DNA of 64,000 nucleotides from Azolla caroliniana. Lineage: Eukaryota; Polypodiophyta. A program made the translations under genes and the position numbers. The first letter of the stretch is position 1; each line of letters starts with the position of its first letter. The notes under the pieces were generated by a model. That model had not been told where the DNA came from and ran no database searches. It saw nothing but the letters and a program-made list of their open reading frames with translations. The stretch spans positions 13,268,001 through 13,332,000 of the forward strand of contig JBHGNT010000016.1 in the NCBI GenBank assembly GCA_043228905.1, given 5' to 3'. Positions 10,901 through 22,908 of the stretch are shown piece after piece.

Positions 10901-11013
10901 TCCGGGAAGGAGTAGATGACCAGGAGTTCACACTTACGAAGATCCACACGGCCAAGAACGGGTCAGATATGCTGACCAAAGTGCTGACACCCGACAAGCT
11001 GGATGCATACTAG
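7905..11013 (+). pseudogene. Copia G pol (protease, integrase, RT, RNase H)
   Basis: Protease VDSGASFHLTP at about 7938; gag-pre-integrase with HHCC finger (ELWHKRLCH, CTDC) at 8300-8430; integrase core starting HTDVC at about 8503 with DNEGEY in place of the usual DNGGEY and LNELAERMN in place of QNGVAERMN; RT with YVDD at about 10076; RNase H with STTEAEYMAA and QTKHIQRRYHWIRE. Stops in one frame at 8044, 8458 and 10552 (all TGA). The open stretch 8473-10554 is the longest copia frame in the window. Confidence 0.92.
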
Positions 11014-11062
11014 AAGAGAATCGGACTGGTAAGACACCCCATGCCGGAGTGAAGGGGGAGTT

Positions 11063-12043
11063 TGTTGGGAGACAGGTCCCTCCGGATGGGAAGGGAGAAG
11101 AACAGTGCCGAAACGGTATGAGGAGTACCCGGCTACGGAGGGCCGGATGGTGCAGGCCCGGTGTGAACCGGATGAGGAGTACCCGGCTACGGAGAGCCGG
11201 ATGGTGCAGGCCCGGTGTGAACCGGATGAGGAGTACCCGGCTACGGAGAGCCGGATGGTGCAGGCCCGGTGTGAACTGGATGAGGAATACCCGGCTACGG
11301 AGAGCCGGATGAGGAGTACTCGGCTACGGAGAGTCGGATGGTGCAGGCCCGGTGTGAACCGGATGAGGAGTACCCGACTACGGAGAGCCGGATGGTGCAG
11401 GCCCGGTGTGAACCGGATGAGGAGTACCCGGCTACGGAGAGCCGGATGGTGCAGGCCCGGTGTGAACCGGATGAGGAGTACCCGGCTACGGAGAGCCGGA
11501 TGGTGCAGGCCCGGTGTGAACCGGATGAGGAGTACCCGGCTACGGAGAGCCGGATGGTGCAGAACCGGTGGGAACCGGAGGAAGAGACATATTCGTAAAT
11601 ATGTTTCTGAGAGCCCATCGAGGCTATATTTGTAAATAGCCGAAAAGTCATATTGATATAAATATGACTTAGGGCAAACTTTTAGTTAATGTTGTTGTTA
11701 TTTTCTTGTTGGTGCAAGAAGAAGAAAGAGCATGTAACAGTGTACAGAGAGAGAGAGAGAGAGAGAAAGAGGTCGTTGCCTCTGTTGTAACCGCCGCCTG
11801 TGGCGAAGATTTGTGAGCACGAGGTCGGTGCCTCAGTGAACTCACGGTTGTATATTCCCACATAGTGACAGTTTGCAGCCTGTGGGCTGCCGTGGTTTTT
11901 TCCCTAGTTTTGGGGTTTTTCCACGTAAACCTCCTGTGTATTCTTTCCCTCTTCTTGTCCTGTTTCATTTCCCGTTTTCTGTGTATGAAAAGAATCTCGG
12001 TTGTGGTCGAGCGTTGGACAGAAGGAGCCTTGAGTTCCCGTCA
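11063..12043 (+). repeat. 3' LTR of copia G
   Basis: 981 bp; 182 bp longer than the 5' LTR, mainly because it holds nine repeat units (one truncated) rather than five. Preceded by the polypurine tract GAAGGGGGAGTT. Confidence 0.93.
11118..11578 (+). repeat. 54-bp minisatellite in G 3' LTR (9 units)
   Basis: Units start at about 11118, 11172, 11226, 11280 (truncated to 29 bp), 11309, 11363, 11417, 11471 and 11525. Most are nearly identical, suggesting recent unequal exchange or slippage after or during copying. Confidence 0.93.
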
Positions 12044-12242
12044 GTTCGTATAGGTCTTTCATTTCGAATCTGCCGAAGAGAAGTGTTTTGATTTTGTTGA
12101 TCTCAGCGAGATCCTTTCCTCCGATGACCAAGTCATCCACGTATAGGATGATGATGATCAGGCTATCCGACTCATTTCGGATGTACAGAGAAGTATCAGA
12201 TTTTGACATCCGAAATCCGACTTGATGAAGATGCGTGATCAA
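12044..12242 (-). pseudogene. Copia B RT core fragment
   Basis: Reads ITHLHQVGFRMSKSDTSLY and LYVDDLVIGG on the minus strand, so the RT catalytic YVDD is intact. The frame continues at 6187 after removal of element G. Its upstream RT part is missing at the H junction. Confidence 0.9.
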
Positions 12243-13172
12243 TCGAGGGATAGCGTAAACTCAGCAATTTTTGAGGCCTCGATTTCGGCAAGCGAGAGTC
12301 GCTATGTTGAGTGGTTGGCCTGCCAGGTGGACACGAAGGCACGGATGTGCGACTCCGCGTCGGGGCTGTCGGTGTATCGTGGGTAAGGATACGGCATGGT
12401 ATCGAATTCGGGGTCTTCCGGTAAAACCGGAAAAGGGTTAGGGTCAGGGTGGGTGACCTCTAGATGGCTTGGTGGAGAGGTTGGTGTGGACTCAACTCAC
12501 GACCGAGTAGCAGGTGGCGAGGATTGCAACCTGTGAGCCTCCGATATTTCTAGGAAAGACTGGTCCGTGACCGCCAAGTCGGAAGTGCCTTCGACTGGCT
12601 TAGGGCGTCGGCCAGATGGCCAAGACCGGTTGGTGCGATGGAGCGCTGTAATGGTGGCTGAAGGTTTTCTTCAACGTAGTTCCCTGTGATCTCACAGTTG
12701 TGACCGGGCGTGCCAAATTGTGTTAACTGTTCTGTTGGAAACATCTTCGATATGCCTACAAGCTATCGATATCAAGGGAAGTGTAACGTGAAGACTTGTG
12801 CACGAAGGCGTCGTTAGGGGAAGAAAATGGAGAGCATACCCGGAATAGAGCCTAGGTCGTATACGTAGTTGAGACCTTAGAAACGACGGCACACAGATGA
12901 AAACAACAAGAGCTAATAGATATGTATTACTACAAACAATTAGCGATGATTACAAAAAACACGGCCCACAGCCGGTGACCTTACAAAGCTCCTATATCTA
13001 TGAAACGACCTCGTCTAGGCTCTAGATATCTCTCCCATGCCGAGGTACGCAGACCTCGGTTTATATACTTTTTCTTCATATAGAGCCGAGCGGTCGGCTG
13101 ACTGTGAGGCTCAAAACTCGGCGTTTACCTAACTCTACCTTACCTACTCGCCTTACCTACCGGTGTATTACA
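12243..13172 (-). mobile_element. Ty3 element H: 5' LTR plus start of gag, truncated
   Basis: Minus strand. LTR at 12721-13172 (TGTAATACACC...AGTTAACA) with TATATAAA, followed by CAATTTGGCACGCCCGG, probably the primer site region. The gag start includes LPEDPEFDTMPYPYPRYT and EIEASKIAEFTLSLD, ending abruptly at 12243 against copia B RT. The same protein words occur on the plus strand near 37600, so H and the 36980-38200 element belong to one family. Confidence 0.75.
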
Positions 13173-14950
13173 TTTAACTAATTTATATTTTTGGCCTATG
13201 GATAACAACTTTCATCATAAAAGTGTAGTGATACGCCATGTACTCGTCGTAGCCGTAGCGGTTTACAGGGTTCTTCTCTTGGGTGGACCGGCGTAGCTTT
13301 TTATTCACGGATTCTAAAGCTTTCTTAACGTCGTTTGTCCCAATGTCAAGGCCTTCGAACTCACTATCAAGGGAGTGGGTCGATTCGAATTCAAACTGAT
13401 CCTCATATTCCCGCATTTCCGCCTTCCCTTTGTCCAGCTTCGGACCCGGCCGAGATGTGCTTTCATTGCTCGGTAGCTTTGATGGCCCACTCAGCCGTGT
13501 CGTAATTGGGTTGTCTTCTAACATCTATCAGAGCCGATCCCCAACTTCTATTTCTATTTCAGTGTCATCCGCGTCGAGCAGGGTTGGAGTCGAAGTGTTC
13601 TCTGGTGCGTACCAGGATGCGTATTCGTCGAAGACTACGTCTCGACTTGTTCGAACCTTATGGATAGATGGGTTGTAGCATTTGTACCCCTTCTGTTCAA
13701 GTGAGTATCCTACGAGGATACATTTCTCCGACTTTGGGTCAAGCTTTTGTCACGTATCGTTGGGAATATGTACGTAGACGATAGAACCGAAAATGCGGAC
13801 ATGTGACAAGTCCGGCTTCTTTCCGAAGAACTTCTCATGCGGAGTTATATCGTGTACTCCTGAGGTTGTGCACCTAATCATGAGATATACAATCGTATTT
13901 GCCACTTCTGCCCAATATGATTTCGGCAGGTTCTTCTTGTTCATCATGGCGCATGCTACTTCTACTACATGGCGGTTTTTACGCTCTACTACACTGTTTT
14001 GCTGAGGCGTGTGTCGACACGAGAACTCTCGTCGGAATCCTTCTTTTCGGAGATACGCCGTAAATTCATCCAAAAAATATTCTTTGCCTCCATCTGATTG
14101 AAGATAGTGTACATGCCGACCCGTAGTTTTTTGGACTTCGGCCTTGAATGTCTAGAAGTGCCTGAACACTTCACTCTTCTGCTTCATTGGATAGAGCCAG
14201 GTGTTCTTGGAGAAGTCGTCGATGAACGTGACATAGTATCGGCATCCGCCAAATGTTGCTGTCTGGGCTAGTCCCCACACATCTGAATGTACGACATCAA
14301 GGATTCCTTTGCTCACATTCTGCTCTTTAGGGATGGGAATGGGTGACGGCGTTGCTTCCCAAACTGACATGCTTTGCATGCGTGTGTAATCTCCTTCGCC
14401 GTAAAGTTGAGGAGTCCGATTACGACTCCTATCGATTGCATGTTTTGTAGTTTCTGGAGATTAATGTGGCCAATTCTCTTGTGCCACAATTTTAAGTCGG
14501 TTTCGACTTTCAGGCCCTTTGCGTACATGGCCGACTTTACTTCACTCGATTCGAGGATGAACATACGGCCTTCACAACGGTCGTGAGCTATGACTTGATC
14601 GCCTTTTTCGATGAAGCACCCATCGTTATTGAAGCATACTTCCATTCCTTGTTCGACAATCTCGCCAACCGAGAGCAGGTTTTTCGTAATAGTGGGAACA
14701 TGCAGCATGTTTTGGAGGTAGGTCTGTTTGTCGTCGTTTCCGAATGGGACATTCCCGATACGTTGTATTGGGTGAGTCGTGTCATCTCCTGTTTCGACAT
14801 ATCTAGGACGTTCGAGCTTCCGAAGTTCCCGACACCAATCTTCATGGGATGTCATGTGATTGGATGCTCCCGAATTGACAAACCATACGCTCTTCAGAGT
14901 GGAAGCGGTTGTTGACGCAAGTGCAGACATTGAGTGCACTTCGTGCTTCA
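13173..14950 (-). pseudogene. Copia B protease, integrase and linker
   Basis: Minus strand: protease WFVNSGASNHMTS at about 14870 (Asp replaced by Asn), gag-pre-integrase LWHKRIGHINLQK, integrase core VVHSDVWG and HTPQQNSVVERKNRHV at about 14000, then the acidic linker with STHSLDSEFEGLDIG and MAYHYTFMMKVV. Several frame changes and stops. It is interrupted at 14950 by element A; the missing upstream residues are at 23381 onward. Confidence 0.88.
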
Positions 14951-15387
14951 TGTTGAGAATCAAGCTCAACATAGCACAATGTGTGAACACACCTTTTGAG
15001 AATCTATGATTACTCAAAGGTCAAGAGTCACACCACTACTCTCTACACATTAACTATGTGTCATAGAATCATATTCTATGACACATAACTAATGAGTTAC
15101 ATATTCCCCATGACTACGAGTCTTCACATTCCCCAAGAGAGAGAGAGTGGTTGTTGTAAAGTTAATGAAGAGAGAGGGTGACTCTATATAAAGCACCCTC
15201 CTCATACTTCATACTAAGTCAGTTGTGACTCCTTGTAATGCTACATTTTCATTTCTCATTTCTTCTTGAGTATTTCATTTCTCTAGCTTATCTATCTTGT
15301 GTTTCTATTCTCTTCTCTAATTTCTCTCACACATACACATAATACACATCTCTTCCACTACACAAGAATCATATCTTATTCTTTACA
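14951..15387 (+). repeat. 5' LTR of copia A
   Basis: 437 bp, TGTTGAGAATC...TTTACA. TATA-like CTATATAAAG at about 15183. Contains a perfect 13-bp-stem inverted repeat with 3-nt loop at 15057-15085 and a start hairpin TGTTGAG/CTCAACA. Confidence 0.94.
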
Positions 15388-15559
15388 TGGTATTAGAGCA
15401 ATTTGGTAGCTTGATCTAGCCCACTCGTCTCATTGTGATCATGTGTTGTGCTCTAAGCTGACGTTCAAGAAGAACCGGCTCATCGCTATCGTAGTGCGAC
15501 TACATAGCTCGTGTTCGAGAGAGAAGGAAAAGGAAAGAAGGAAGAAATATACATCGACA

Positions 15560-16217
15560 ATGAATACTCCAATGGGGAGCGCTCTCCCTAGCGAGAAGTT
15601 GGATCACAACAACTTTGCATCTTGGGAGTACAAGATGCAGCAATACCTTGTCGGCCAAGGCTATTGGAGCTACATCAAAGGAGTACAAGAAAATCAGCCC
15701 AACCCGGAAGATGCCGACTATGCAACATGGGAGCAAGCGGCAAGCCGAGTGATGTATTGTTTGGCGACATGTGTTCACGACCACATGCTCGGGTACATTC
15801 GAGAAGCCAAGACACCGAAGGAAGCATGGGAGAATCTACGAAAGATTTTCGCCGCCAACACTACCGCGAGAAAGCTTCAACTCTGCCAAGAGTTGAATAA
15901 TATCCAACAAAGGGATATGTCCGTCACGAGCTACACCTTGAAGATCAAGGAGCTTTGTGATTCGCTCGGCTCGATAAGCGTAAACGTGGAGGATGACGAG
16001 ATGGTGCAAGTATGTCTCGGCGGCCTTGCACCACGATTCGGTGCGATGCGGACTGCCGTACTAGCACGGGAGAATCTACCCTCCTTCTTCGATCTTCAAT
16101 CCATGTTGTTGGTGGAAGAGAATCATGTTCGAACGAGGAGCAACGCCTCGGAAGGCCACATGCTCTACACGCATTTGGACGAAGGAAGAGGATGCGGCCA
16201 TGCAAGAAGAGGCCTAT
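15560..16217 (+). pseudogene. Copia A gag, 5' part
   Basis: ATG at 15560 (MNTPMGSALPSEKLDHNNFA). Open through the UBN2-type copia Gag core (WEYKMQQYLVGQGYW, YTLKIKELCDSLGS, MVQVCLGGLAPRF) until element C breaks it at 16217. The frame resumes at 19239 with FGGGRGPTYEN and a zinc knuckle CGYCGKIGHHEEEC at about 19370. So Gag itself looked intact before C inserted, apart from small changes. Confidence 0.92.
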
Positions 16218-16436
16218 TGTAAACGATTACTTGCGGAAGAGTTAGAAAATAGAGAAAGCAGGGAATACACAGAGTACACAGGAGAGACAGAGAGAGCAAA
16301 ACCTCAACGCTATATTCAAAAAATATATAAAAACACTCTGTACTTACAACTATGCTTAGTAGCATTATTTATACAAGTCCTCGTGGGACTGATAGAAGTA
16401 CCGCGTACTTCAATGCTCACACGAGCATCTGACACT

Positions 16437-18722
16437 TCACTCTTCGGTCTTCGTTGCCGAAGATCCGCCTTTCTCCTTGCCGGAGTCAGATGCACACTGA
16501 TCCGACTCATCGTTGCCGGTTTCGAATTCCGGCATCTTCTTCTTCCCCTTCTCTTTGCGCGTGAACCATCGCCTCGGTTCCTTGTGCGGGGAGTGCACGG
16601 CAAAGTCTCCATTACTCGCCGGTTCCTCATCGGACTGGTCAGATTGACTCAGTCTCTCGTTTGGCCCGCTCAACTGGAATGATTCTGGACTCTCATCCTA
16701 AGTCCACGCTTCATCATCCTCTACCTGGGCCGGTTCAGGCTCACTAGCCTCATCCACCGACACCGGGTTGGATTCGGATGTTAGAGCCGGTAAGGAGTAC
16801 CAGGATGCCGGTTCATCGAACTCGACATCTCAACTAACTCGGACCTGCTTTGTTTGGGGGTTATAACACTAACTCGGACTTGCTTTGTTTGCTGCAGATA
16901 ACTGTTGAATTGGCCGGAAAAGTACTCTTTTCCACCATCCGACCGCAGGCATTTGATTTTCCTCTCCGATTCCCGTTCCACCATGCTTTCAAGACTCCGG
17001 AAACACTCGAAGACTTAACTCTTCCGCTCAATGAGGGAGATCCATGTTTGCCGCGTATAGTCGTCGATGAAGGAGACAAAATATCGACTCCCGCCAAGAC
17101 TAACATTCTGTGCCGGTCCCCACACATCCGAATGGATAAGGTCGAGCTTGTTACGGCTCCGGTTACGTTCGGTGGAGAATGGAAGCCGGTGTTGCTTCCC
17201 GAGTTGGCAGGCTTCACATACTTGGGCCTTCTAGCCGCTAAACTTCGGCAAACCGAAAACAACTTGTTTCGTTTGCAGGTCTTGAAGCCTTCGGTAATTG
17301 ACGTGGCCTATCCGCTTGTGCCATAGGTCGATGTCCGATTCGACCTTCTGTCCTTTTGCGAACAGAGCGGTGCCAACATCATTGGTGTCGAGGATAAACG
17401 TCCTCCCGTCTCTGCGCCCTTGCGCAATAATCTGGCCCTCTTCCTCGATGAAGCACCCGAGGTGTGTAAACCGCACCTGCATTCCCTGGTCGACGATCTG
17501 TCCGACCGACACCAAGTTCTTCGTGATTGTCGAAATGTGTAATACGTTCATCAGCTTCCCCTTCTGTCCGATGTGGCTTAGAGGGACTTCTCCGACGTGC
17601 ACGATTGGGTGAGGAGTGTCGTCTCCAGTTTCGACTACTCCTAGTTGAACCAGTTTCTCCAAGAAGGAGAACCACTCTCTGTGGCTCGTCATGTGGTTCG
17701 ATGCACCAGAATCAACATACCACACTTCCTCTGATTCGGAAGTGGTCTTCTTCATCGAGTTCGCCTCGTGCTTCATCACCAAGGCTGGCTCGTTACCGTT
17801 CTTGGATCCTCCCGATCCCTTCGCGTAGTGCGAGCTTTGCCAGCCATCCTTGCCGGCCTTGCCGGATTTGGATTTGTCCGAATCGGCTCGTTTTCTCTAG
17901 CACTCTGTGGCCCTTTTTGCCACAATACCAGCATTCCGTTGCTTACTTCTCTTGTCGGCCTCCGGCACCGCCTTAACTCTCCCTACTTGTGGAAGTCCCA
18001 GAACTGATGTCGGCACGTTCTCTGTGCCTTCGTTCTTGCTCTTGCTGGCTGCCTCCATTGCGTGCCGACCCGCCTCGTCCACCATGCCCACGGGACCAAT
18101 CCGCCTCCGTGTACAGCATCCGGCTGTCAGTGGGTGCGTTAGTTGATGCACCGGCGTGGTTCTCCTCTACAAGGAGCATCGACTATAAGTCGAAAAATGA
18201 TGGTGTATTCTCCCTTGTACACACCGCCGTTCGGAACGCTCTGAACTTAGATGCCAGGCCCCCAAGACAAACCTGTACCATCTCGTCTTCCTCTACGGTA
18301 ACGTTGATAGAGGCAAACGAGTCACAGATCTCTTTGATCCGGGTCGTGTAATCCACCACCGACATGTCCTTTTGTCGAACATTGCTCAACTCCTGTCAGA
18401 GTTGTAGCTTCCGGGCTGTAGTGCTCGCGGCGAAAACCTTCTTTAGGTTCCCCCAAGCCTCCTTCGGTGTTTTGGCATCTCGGATGTGGCTCAACAGCTG
18501 GTCTCCGACACTGGACGCGAAGCAGTACATCACTCTATTTGCCGATTGTTCCCACACTGGGAAGTCCTTATGTGTCGCATCAGGTGCTGTTTCGTTGGCT
18601 CCTTAGATGAAACTCCAGTAGCCATGCCCAAGCAGGTACTGGTGCATCTTATACGACCAAGATGCATAGTTGGATCTGTCGAGTTTCTCCATAGGGAGTG
18701 AGCTAGCCATCCCTCTATCCAT
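16437..18722 (-). pseudogene. Copia C gag-protease-integrase remnant
   Basis: Minus strand from ATG 18722 (MDRGMASSLPMEKLD). Gag keeps MSVVDYTTRIKEICDSFASI and a zinc knuckle CWYCGKKGH at about 17905. Protease WYVDSGASNHMTS at about 17710 is intact. Pre-integrase LWHKRIGHVNYRRL is at about 17300 and the integrase core CLRSDGGKEYFS at about 16940. A short local duplication of the words around AACTCGGAC and TGCTTTGTTTG lies at 16834-16892. Frame changes occur between parts. Confidence 0.88.
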
Positions 18723-18817
18723 TACTTCTCTGTCTGCTATTTTACGACCGGTTAGGGTTTGCTTTCAAGCATTTCTCGGCTGCAGAGGAGGTTCTCAACC
18801 CTCATGCTCTGATACCA

Positions 18818-19233
18818 TGTAAACGATTACTTGCGGAAGCGTTAGAAAACAGAGAAAGTAGGGAATACACTGAGTACACGGGAGAGACAGAGAGAGCAGA
18901 ACCTCAAAGCTATATTCAAAAAATATATAAAAACACTCTGTACTTACAACTATGCTCAATAGCATTATTTATACAAGTCCTCGTGGGACTGACAGAAGTA
19001 CCACGTACTTCAATGCTCACACGAGCATCTGACACTTAGTACGAGACTATAATTGCCTAGTAGTCTACACTAGTACTAGGCTTCCGGTTACTAATTGGAT
19101 CCGGCAAACCGGCTCCCTAGCTCACCGGCTTTGTTGCTTGCCGGCTCGGTTGCTCACAACTTACCGATCCGTCTCGGTTGCCGGCTCAGGCTTATTCAGC
19201 CAATCCGGCTCCAGTTGAGCTTGCCGTTCAACA
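18818..19233 (-). repeat. 5' LTR of copia C
   Basis: On the minus strand starts TGTTGAACGGCAAGCTCAAC and ends TCGTTTACA. TATA-like TATAAATAATGC at about 18974. Resembles the D LTR at 62040-62472 throughout. Confidence 0.92.
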
Positions 19234-19238
19234 CCTAT

Positions 19239-22200
19239 TCGGTGGCGGACGAGGCCCAACTTACGAAAACAACTCGCAATTTCGATATCAAGACGGAAGC
19301 CATCAAGGAACCTTCGGAAGAAGGGGGAGCTTCCATTCCAGTCCAAACTGACAAAGCTCGGTCGAATGCGGATATTGTGGAAAAATCGGCCACCACGAAG
19401 AAGAATGTCGTAAGAAGATACGCGAGTCGGTTTCCACTAGCCGACAACTCACCAACTACACCATCAACTCCAACTATGAGGATCGTGGCGGAATGTTCAT
19501 GATGAGACATAGAGCGAATTCTATGTCGGCCTCTACTTCTACTAGTGCCTCCGGTCCGGAAGACCTATGGTTCGTCAATTCCGGTGCCTCAAACCATATG
19601 ACATCACATCAAGAATGGTTCAGAGAACTTCGAGAGCCAGACCGACCCGGCTATGTCGAAACCGGAGACGACACTAGGCCCCCGATTCAGCACATCGGCA
19701 ATGTTCCGTTCAGAGAAGAACATAAGCAAACTTACATTAAAAATTTCTTGCATGTACCAACTATCACGAAGAATTTGGTCTCCATTGGCCAAATTGTAGA
19801 GCAAGGAATGCAGGTTCAATTTAATCAAGACGGTTGCTTCATCGAAAAAGAGGGTCGACTCATCGCTGGCGGACGAAGAGAGGGCCGAATGTTCATTCTC
19901 GACTCACACGAGATGAAATCGGCCATGTTTGCAAAGGGCATGAAAGCTGATTCCAACATAGAGTTATGGCACAAGCGGATTGGCCATATCAACCTTCAAA
20001 AGCTCAAGGCAATGCAATCGAAAGGAGTCGTCATCAGGTTCCCGACATTCACGGAGAAAGAGATTGAAGGCGTGTGTGCCACTTGCCAATTTGGCAAGCA
20101 ACATCGGCACCCATTTCCAAAGGAGCGGAACATGAGCAAAGGCATCCTCAACGTAATTCATTCCGATGTATGGGGTCCGGCTCAAACGGCGACATTCGGC
20201 GGATGCCGATACTATGTGACCTTCATGGACGACTTCTCTAGGCACACTTGGATCTACCCGATGTGACAAAAGAGCGAAGTGTTCGGACACTTCCAAAAAT
20301 TTAAGAATGAAGTCGAGAAAGCCACAGGCCAACATGTACAATGTCTTCAGTCGGATGGAGGCAAGGAGTACTTCTCCAACAAATTTTTGGCGTTTCTATG
20401 GAAAGTAGGAATACGGCGAGAGTTTTTGTGTCGACATACACCACAACAAAACGGAGTGGCCAAAAGCAAGAATCGGCACATCCTTGAAGTGGCACGGGCT
20501 ATGCTTAACGAAAAGCACATGCTGAAATCGTATTGGGCGGAGGCAGCTAACACGACTGTCTATCTCATGAATCGGTGTACGACATCATGTGTGCACGAAC
20601 TTACTCCGCACGAGAAGTTCTTCGGAAAGAAGTCGGACCTATCGCATGTTCGGATATTCGGCTCCATTGCGTACGTGCACATCCCCGACGAGAAGCGTCA
20701 AAAGCTTGACCCAAAGTCGGAGAAATGTATCCTCGTAGAATACTCACTGGAGCAAAAGGGTTACAAGTGCTACAACCCCTCAACTCGAAAATCTCGAGTA
20801 AGTTGAGATGTCGTTTTTGACAAGTCTGCATCCTGGTACGCACCAAAGACAACTTCGACTCCGATTCCGCTCAACCCGGAATCCGCCGAACAAGAGATAG
20901 AGGATGAAGATCGCTTTACGCACATATTCGAAGAAAATCCGATCACGACCCGACTGAGCGGACCACAAGAACCCCCGAGCGATCAAAGCACATCTCAGCC
21001 AAGTCCGAAGATGGACAAAGGGAAGGCAGAAATGCCGGAGTATGAAGACGATCACTTCGAAGGCAACGAATCGACTCACTCCCTCGATAGTGAGTTCGAA
21101 GGCCTTGAGATCCGGACAAATCGAGTGGAGAACATCGTAGTATCCGCAAACGAGAAGCTCCGCCGATCCACCCATGAAAAGAACCCCGTAAGCCAATTCG
21201 GCTACAGCGATTATATGGCGTACCATTACACCTTTATGATGAAGGTCGCAACAGTACGCAATCCGGAAACCTTTTCCGAAGCCGCGAAGGACCCACGATG
21301 GATCGAAGCAATGAACGAGGAGATGTGTGCACTACGCAAGAACGACACATGGGATCTCGTTCCCCACTCACCGCACAGGAAGGCGATCGGATGTAGATGG
21401 ATCTACAAGGTGAAGTATAATGTTGACGGCTCTGTCAACCGCTACAAAGCTCGACTCGTAGTGAAAGGATACGCACAAACACATGGCATTTGCCCCAGTG
21501 GCAAAGATGACAACTGTGCGGACCGTAATTGCACTCGCAACGGCTAAAGGGTGGCACCTCCACCAAATGGACGTCAAGAACGCCTTTCTTCAAGGCGAAT
21601 TGGATGATGAGGTGTACATGGTACAACCACCCGGCTTCAAATCGTGCATTCATCCAAAAGTCGTATGCCAACTCAAGAAGCCTCTCTACGGCCTCAAGCA
21701 AGCACCACATGCTTGGCATTCGAAGATTACACACTATCTTCATCAAATCAGCTTTCGAATGTCGAAATCCGACCACTCCCTCTACGTACGCCACGACTCT
21801 AGAAGCCTAATTGTCATCATCCTCTACGTGGATGATCTAGTTATTGGAGGTGAGCATTTAGTCAACATCAACAAGGTGAAGTCCCTTCTCTCCAACAAAT
21901 TCGAGATGACGGACATGAAGGAGCTTCATTACTTCCTAGGCATCGAGGTAATTCGAACTCCGGCCGGCATCATGATCTCCCAACGGGCACTAAATCCTCA
22001 ACTTGTTATACAAGTTCACGATGACTGAGTGTAAATCTGTGGCAACCCCTCTCGATCGAAACCTTAAATTGGATGTCGACTTCGGCACAGAAGAGTGTGA
22101 GCCGACCCAATATCGTCAACTGATCGGGAGCCTCATCTATCTCACGATCACTCGACCTGACCTTAGCTATCGAGTCAGACTGCTTAGCCAATTCATGCAA

Positions 22201-22908
22201 ACTCCGCAAGATATCCATTTTGATTGCACTAAGCGAGTATTACGATACGTGAGTGGCACAATGGATTACGATGTTCTTTACGCATCGGCCACACAAATAC
22301 AACTCAAAGGGTACACAGACGCGGATTGGGCAGGCTACAAAGCCGATCGACAATCAACCTCCGGATTTGTCTTCTCCCTCGGCAGCAGAGCGATTTCGTG
22401 GAGTAGCAAGAAGCAACCTACCGTCTCTCTTTCGAGTACGGAGGCGGAATACAGGGGCGCAGCCGTAGCTGCATGTGAAGTCGTATGGCTCAAAAGGATT
22501 TTGAAGGATTTGGGCATTCCCATCAAGGATCCAATTCCCCTTTACTGCGACAACATGAGCAGTATATATTTGGCTCGGAACCCGGTGTTCCACGCACGCA
22601 CAAAGCATATCGAAGGGCACTATCACTTCATTCAAGAGCGCGTACAAGCCGGAGATGTCGACCTTCAACACATCAATATGAATCTTCAAACGGCCGACAT
22701 CTTCACCAAAGCCTTAGGAGCCGACAAGCTTCGGCAATTCATATCAGACCTTGGATTGACGATCCCTGACTTGCCAAGCTTGAGGAGGAGTACAAGCAAG
22801 AATCAGATACTGTCCGAACTGGGTACGAGCCGAAGCGGACACCGAAGATCATCCAAACCGGATACCAACCGAATCGGACATCAATCGAAAGGAACCAACC
22901 CGAGTTGA
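19239..22908 (+). pseudogene. Copia A pol and gag end
   Basis: After the gag tail come protease WFVNSGASNHMTS (catalytic Asp replaced by Asn), LWHKRIGHINLQKL, integrase core VIHSDVWGPAQ, LQSDGGKEYFS and HTPQQNGVAKSKN, linker, RT with LYVDDLVIGG at about 21820, and RNase H YTDADWAGYKADRQS and RTKHIEGHYHFI. Stops TGA at 20264 and 20804. A frame change at about 21488, beside the missing DYDET region, and another at about 21985. The last part, 22003-22908, is open and ends in a charged tail. Confidence 0.92.

Larger units (their letters stand above)
6188..12043 (+). mobile_element. Copia element G, full length, plus strand
   Basis: Both LTRs, a methionine tRNA primer site (TGGTATCAGAGCG at 6989), gag, pol and polypurine tract (11051-11062) are present. 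It is flanked by a perfect 5-bp duplication GTTCG (6183-6187 and 12044-12048). Pol is nearly complete (protease, integrase, RT, RNase H), but gag has three stops and pol three. The LTRs are unusual in holding a 54-bp tandem repeat whose copy number differs between the two ends. Confidence 0.95.
16218..19233 (-). mobile_element. Copia element C, nested in A, deleted internally
   Basis: Minus strand, flanked by duplication CCTAT (16213-16217 and 19234-19238). 5' LTR 18818-19233 (416 bp), primer site TGGTATCAGAGC at 18817-18806, gag from 18722, protease and integrase to about 16440, then a 3' LTR of only 219 bp (16218-16436). RT, RNase H, polypurine tract and the first 197 bp of the 3' LTR are gone, so one deletion joined the integrase-RT linker to mid-LTR. 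Family is the same as element D at the right end. Confidence 0.92.

Noticed and set aside
11118-11578. CRISPR-like array
   Set aside because: Units are directly adjacent without unique spacers, lie in an LTR of a plant retrotransposon and recur in its other LTR.
11105-11635. A 176-codon repeat-rich open frame, and its reverse-strand partner, as genes
   Set aside because: They are the 54-bp LTR minisatellite read through; several frames are open merely because the unit is a stop-free multiple of three.
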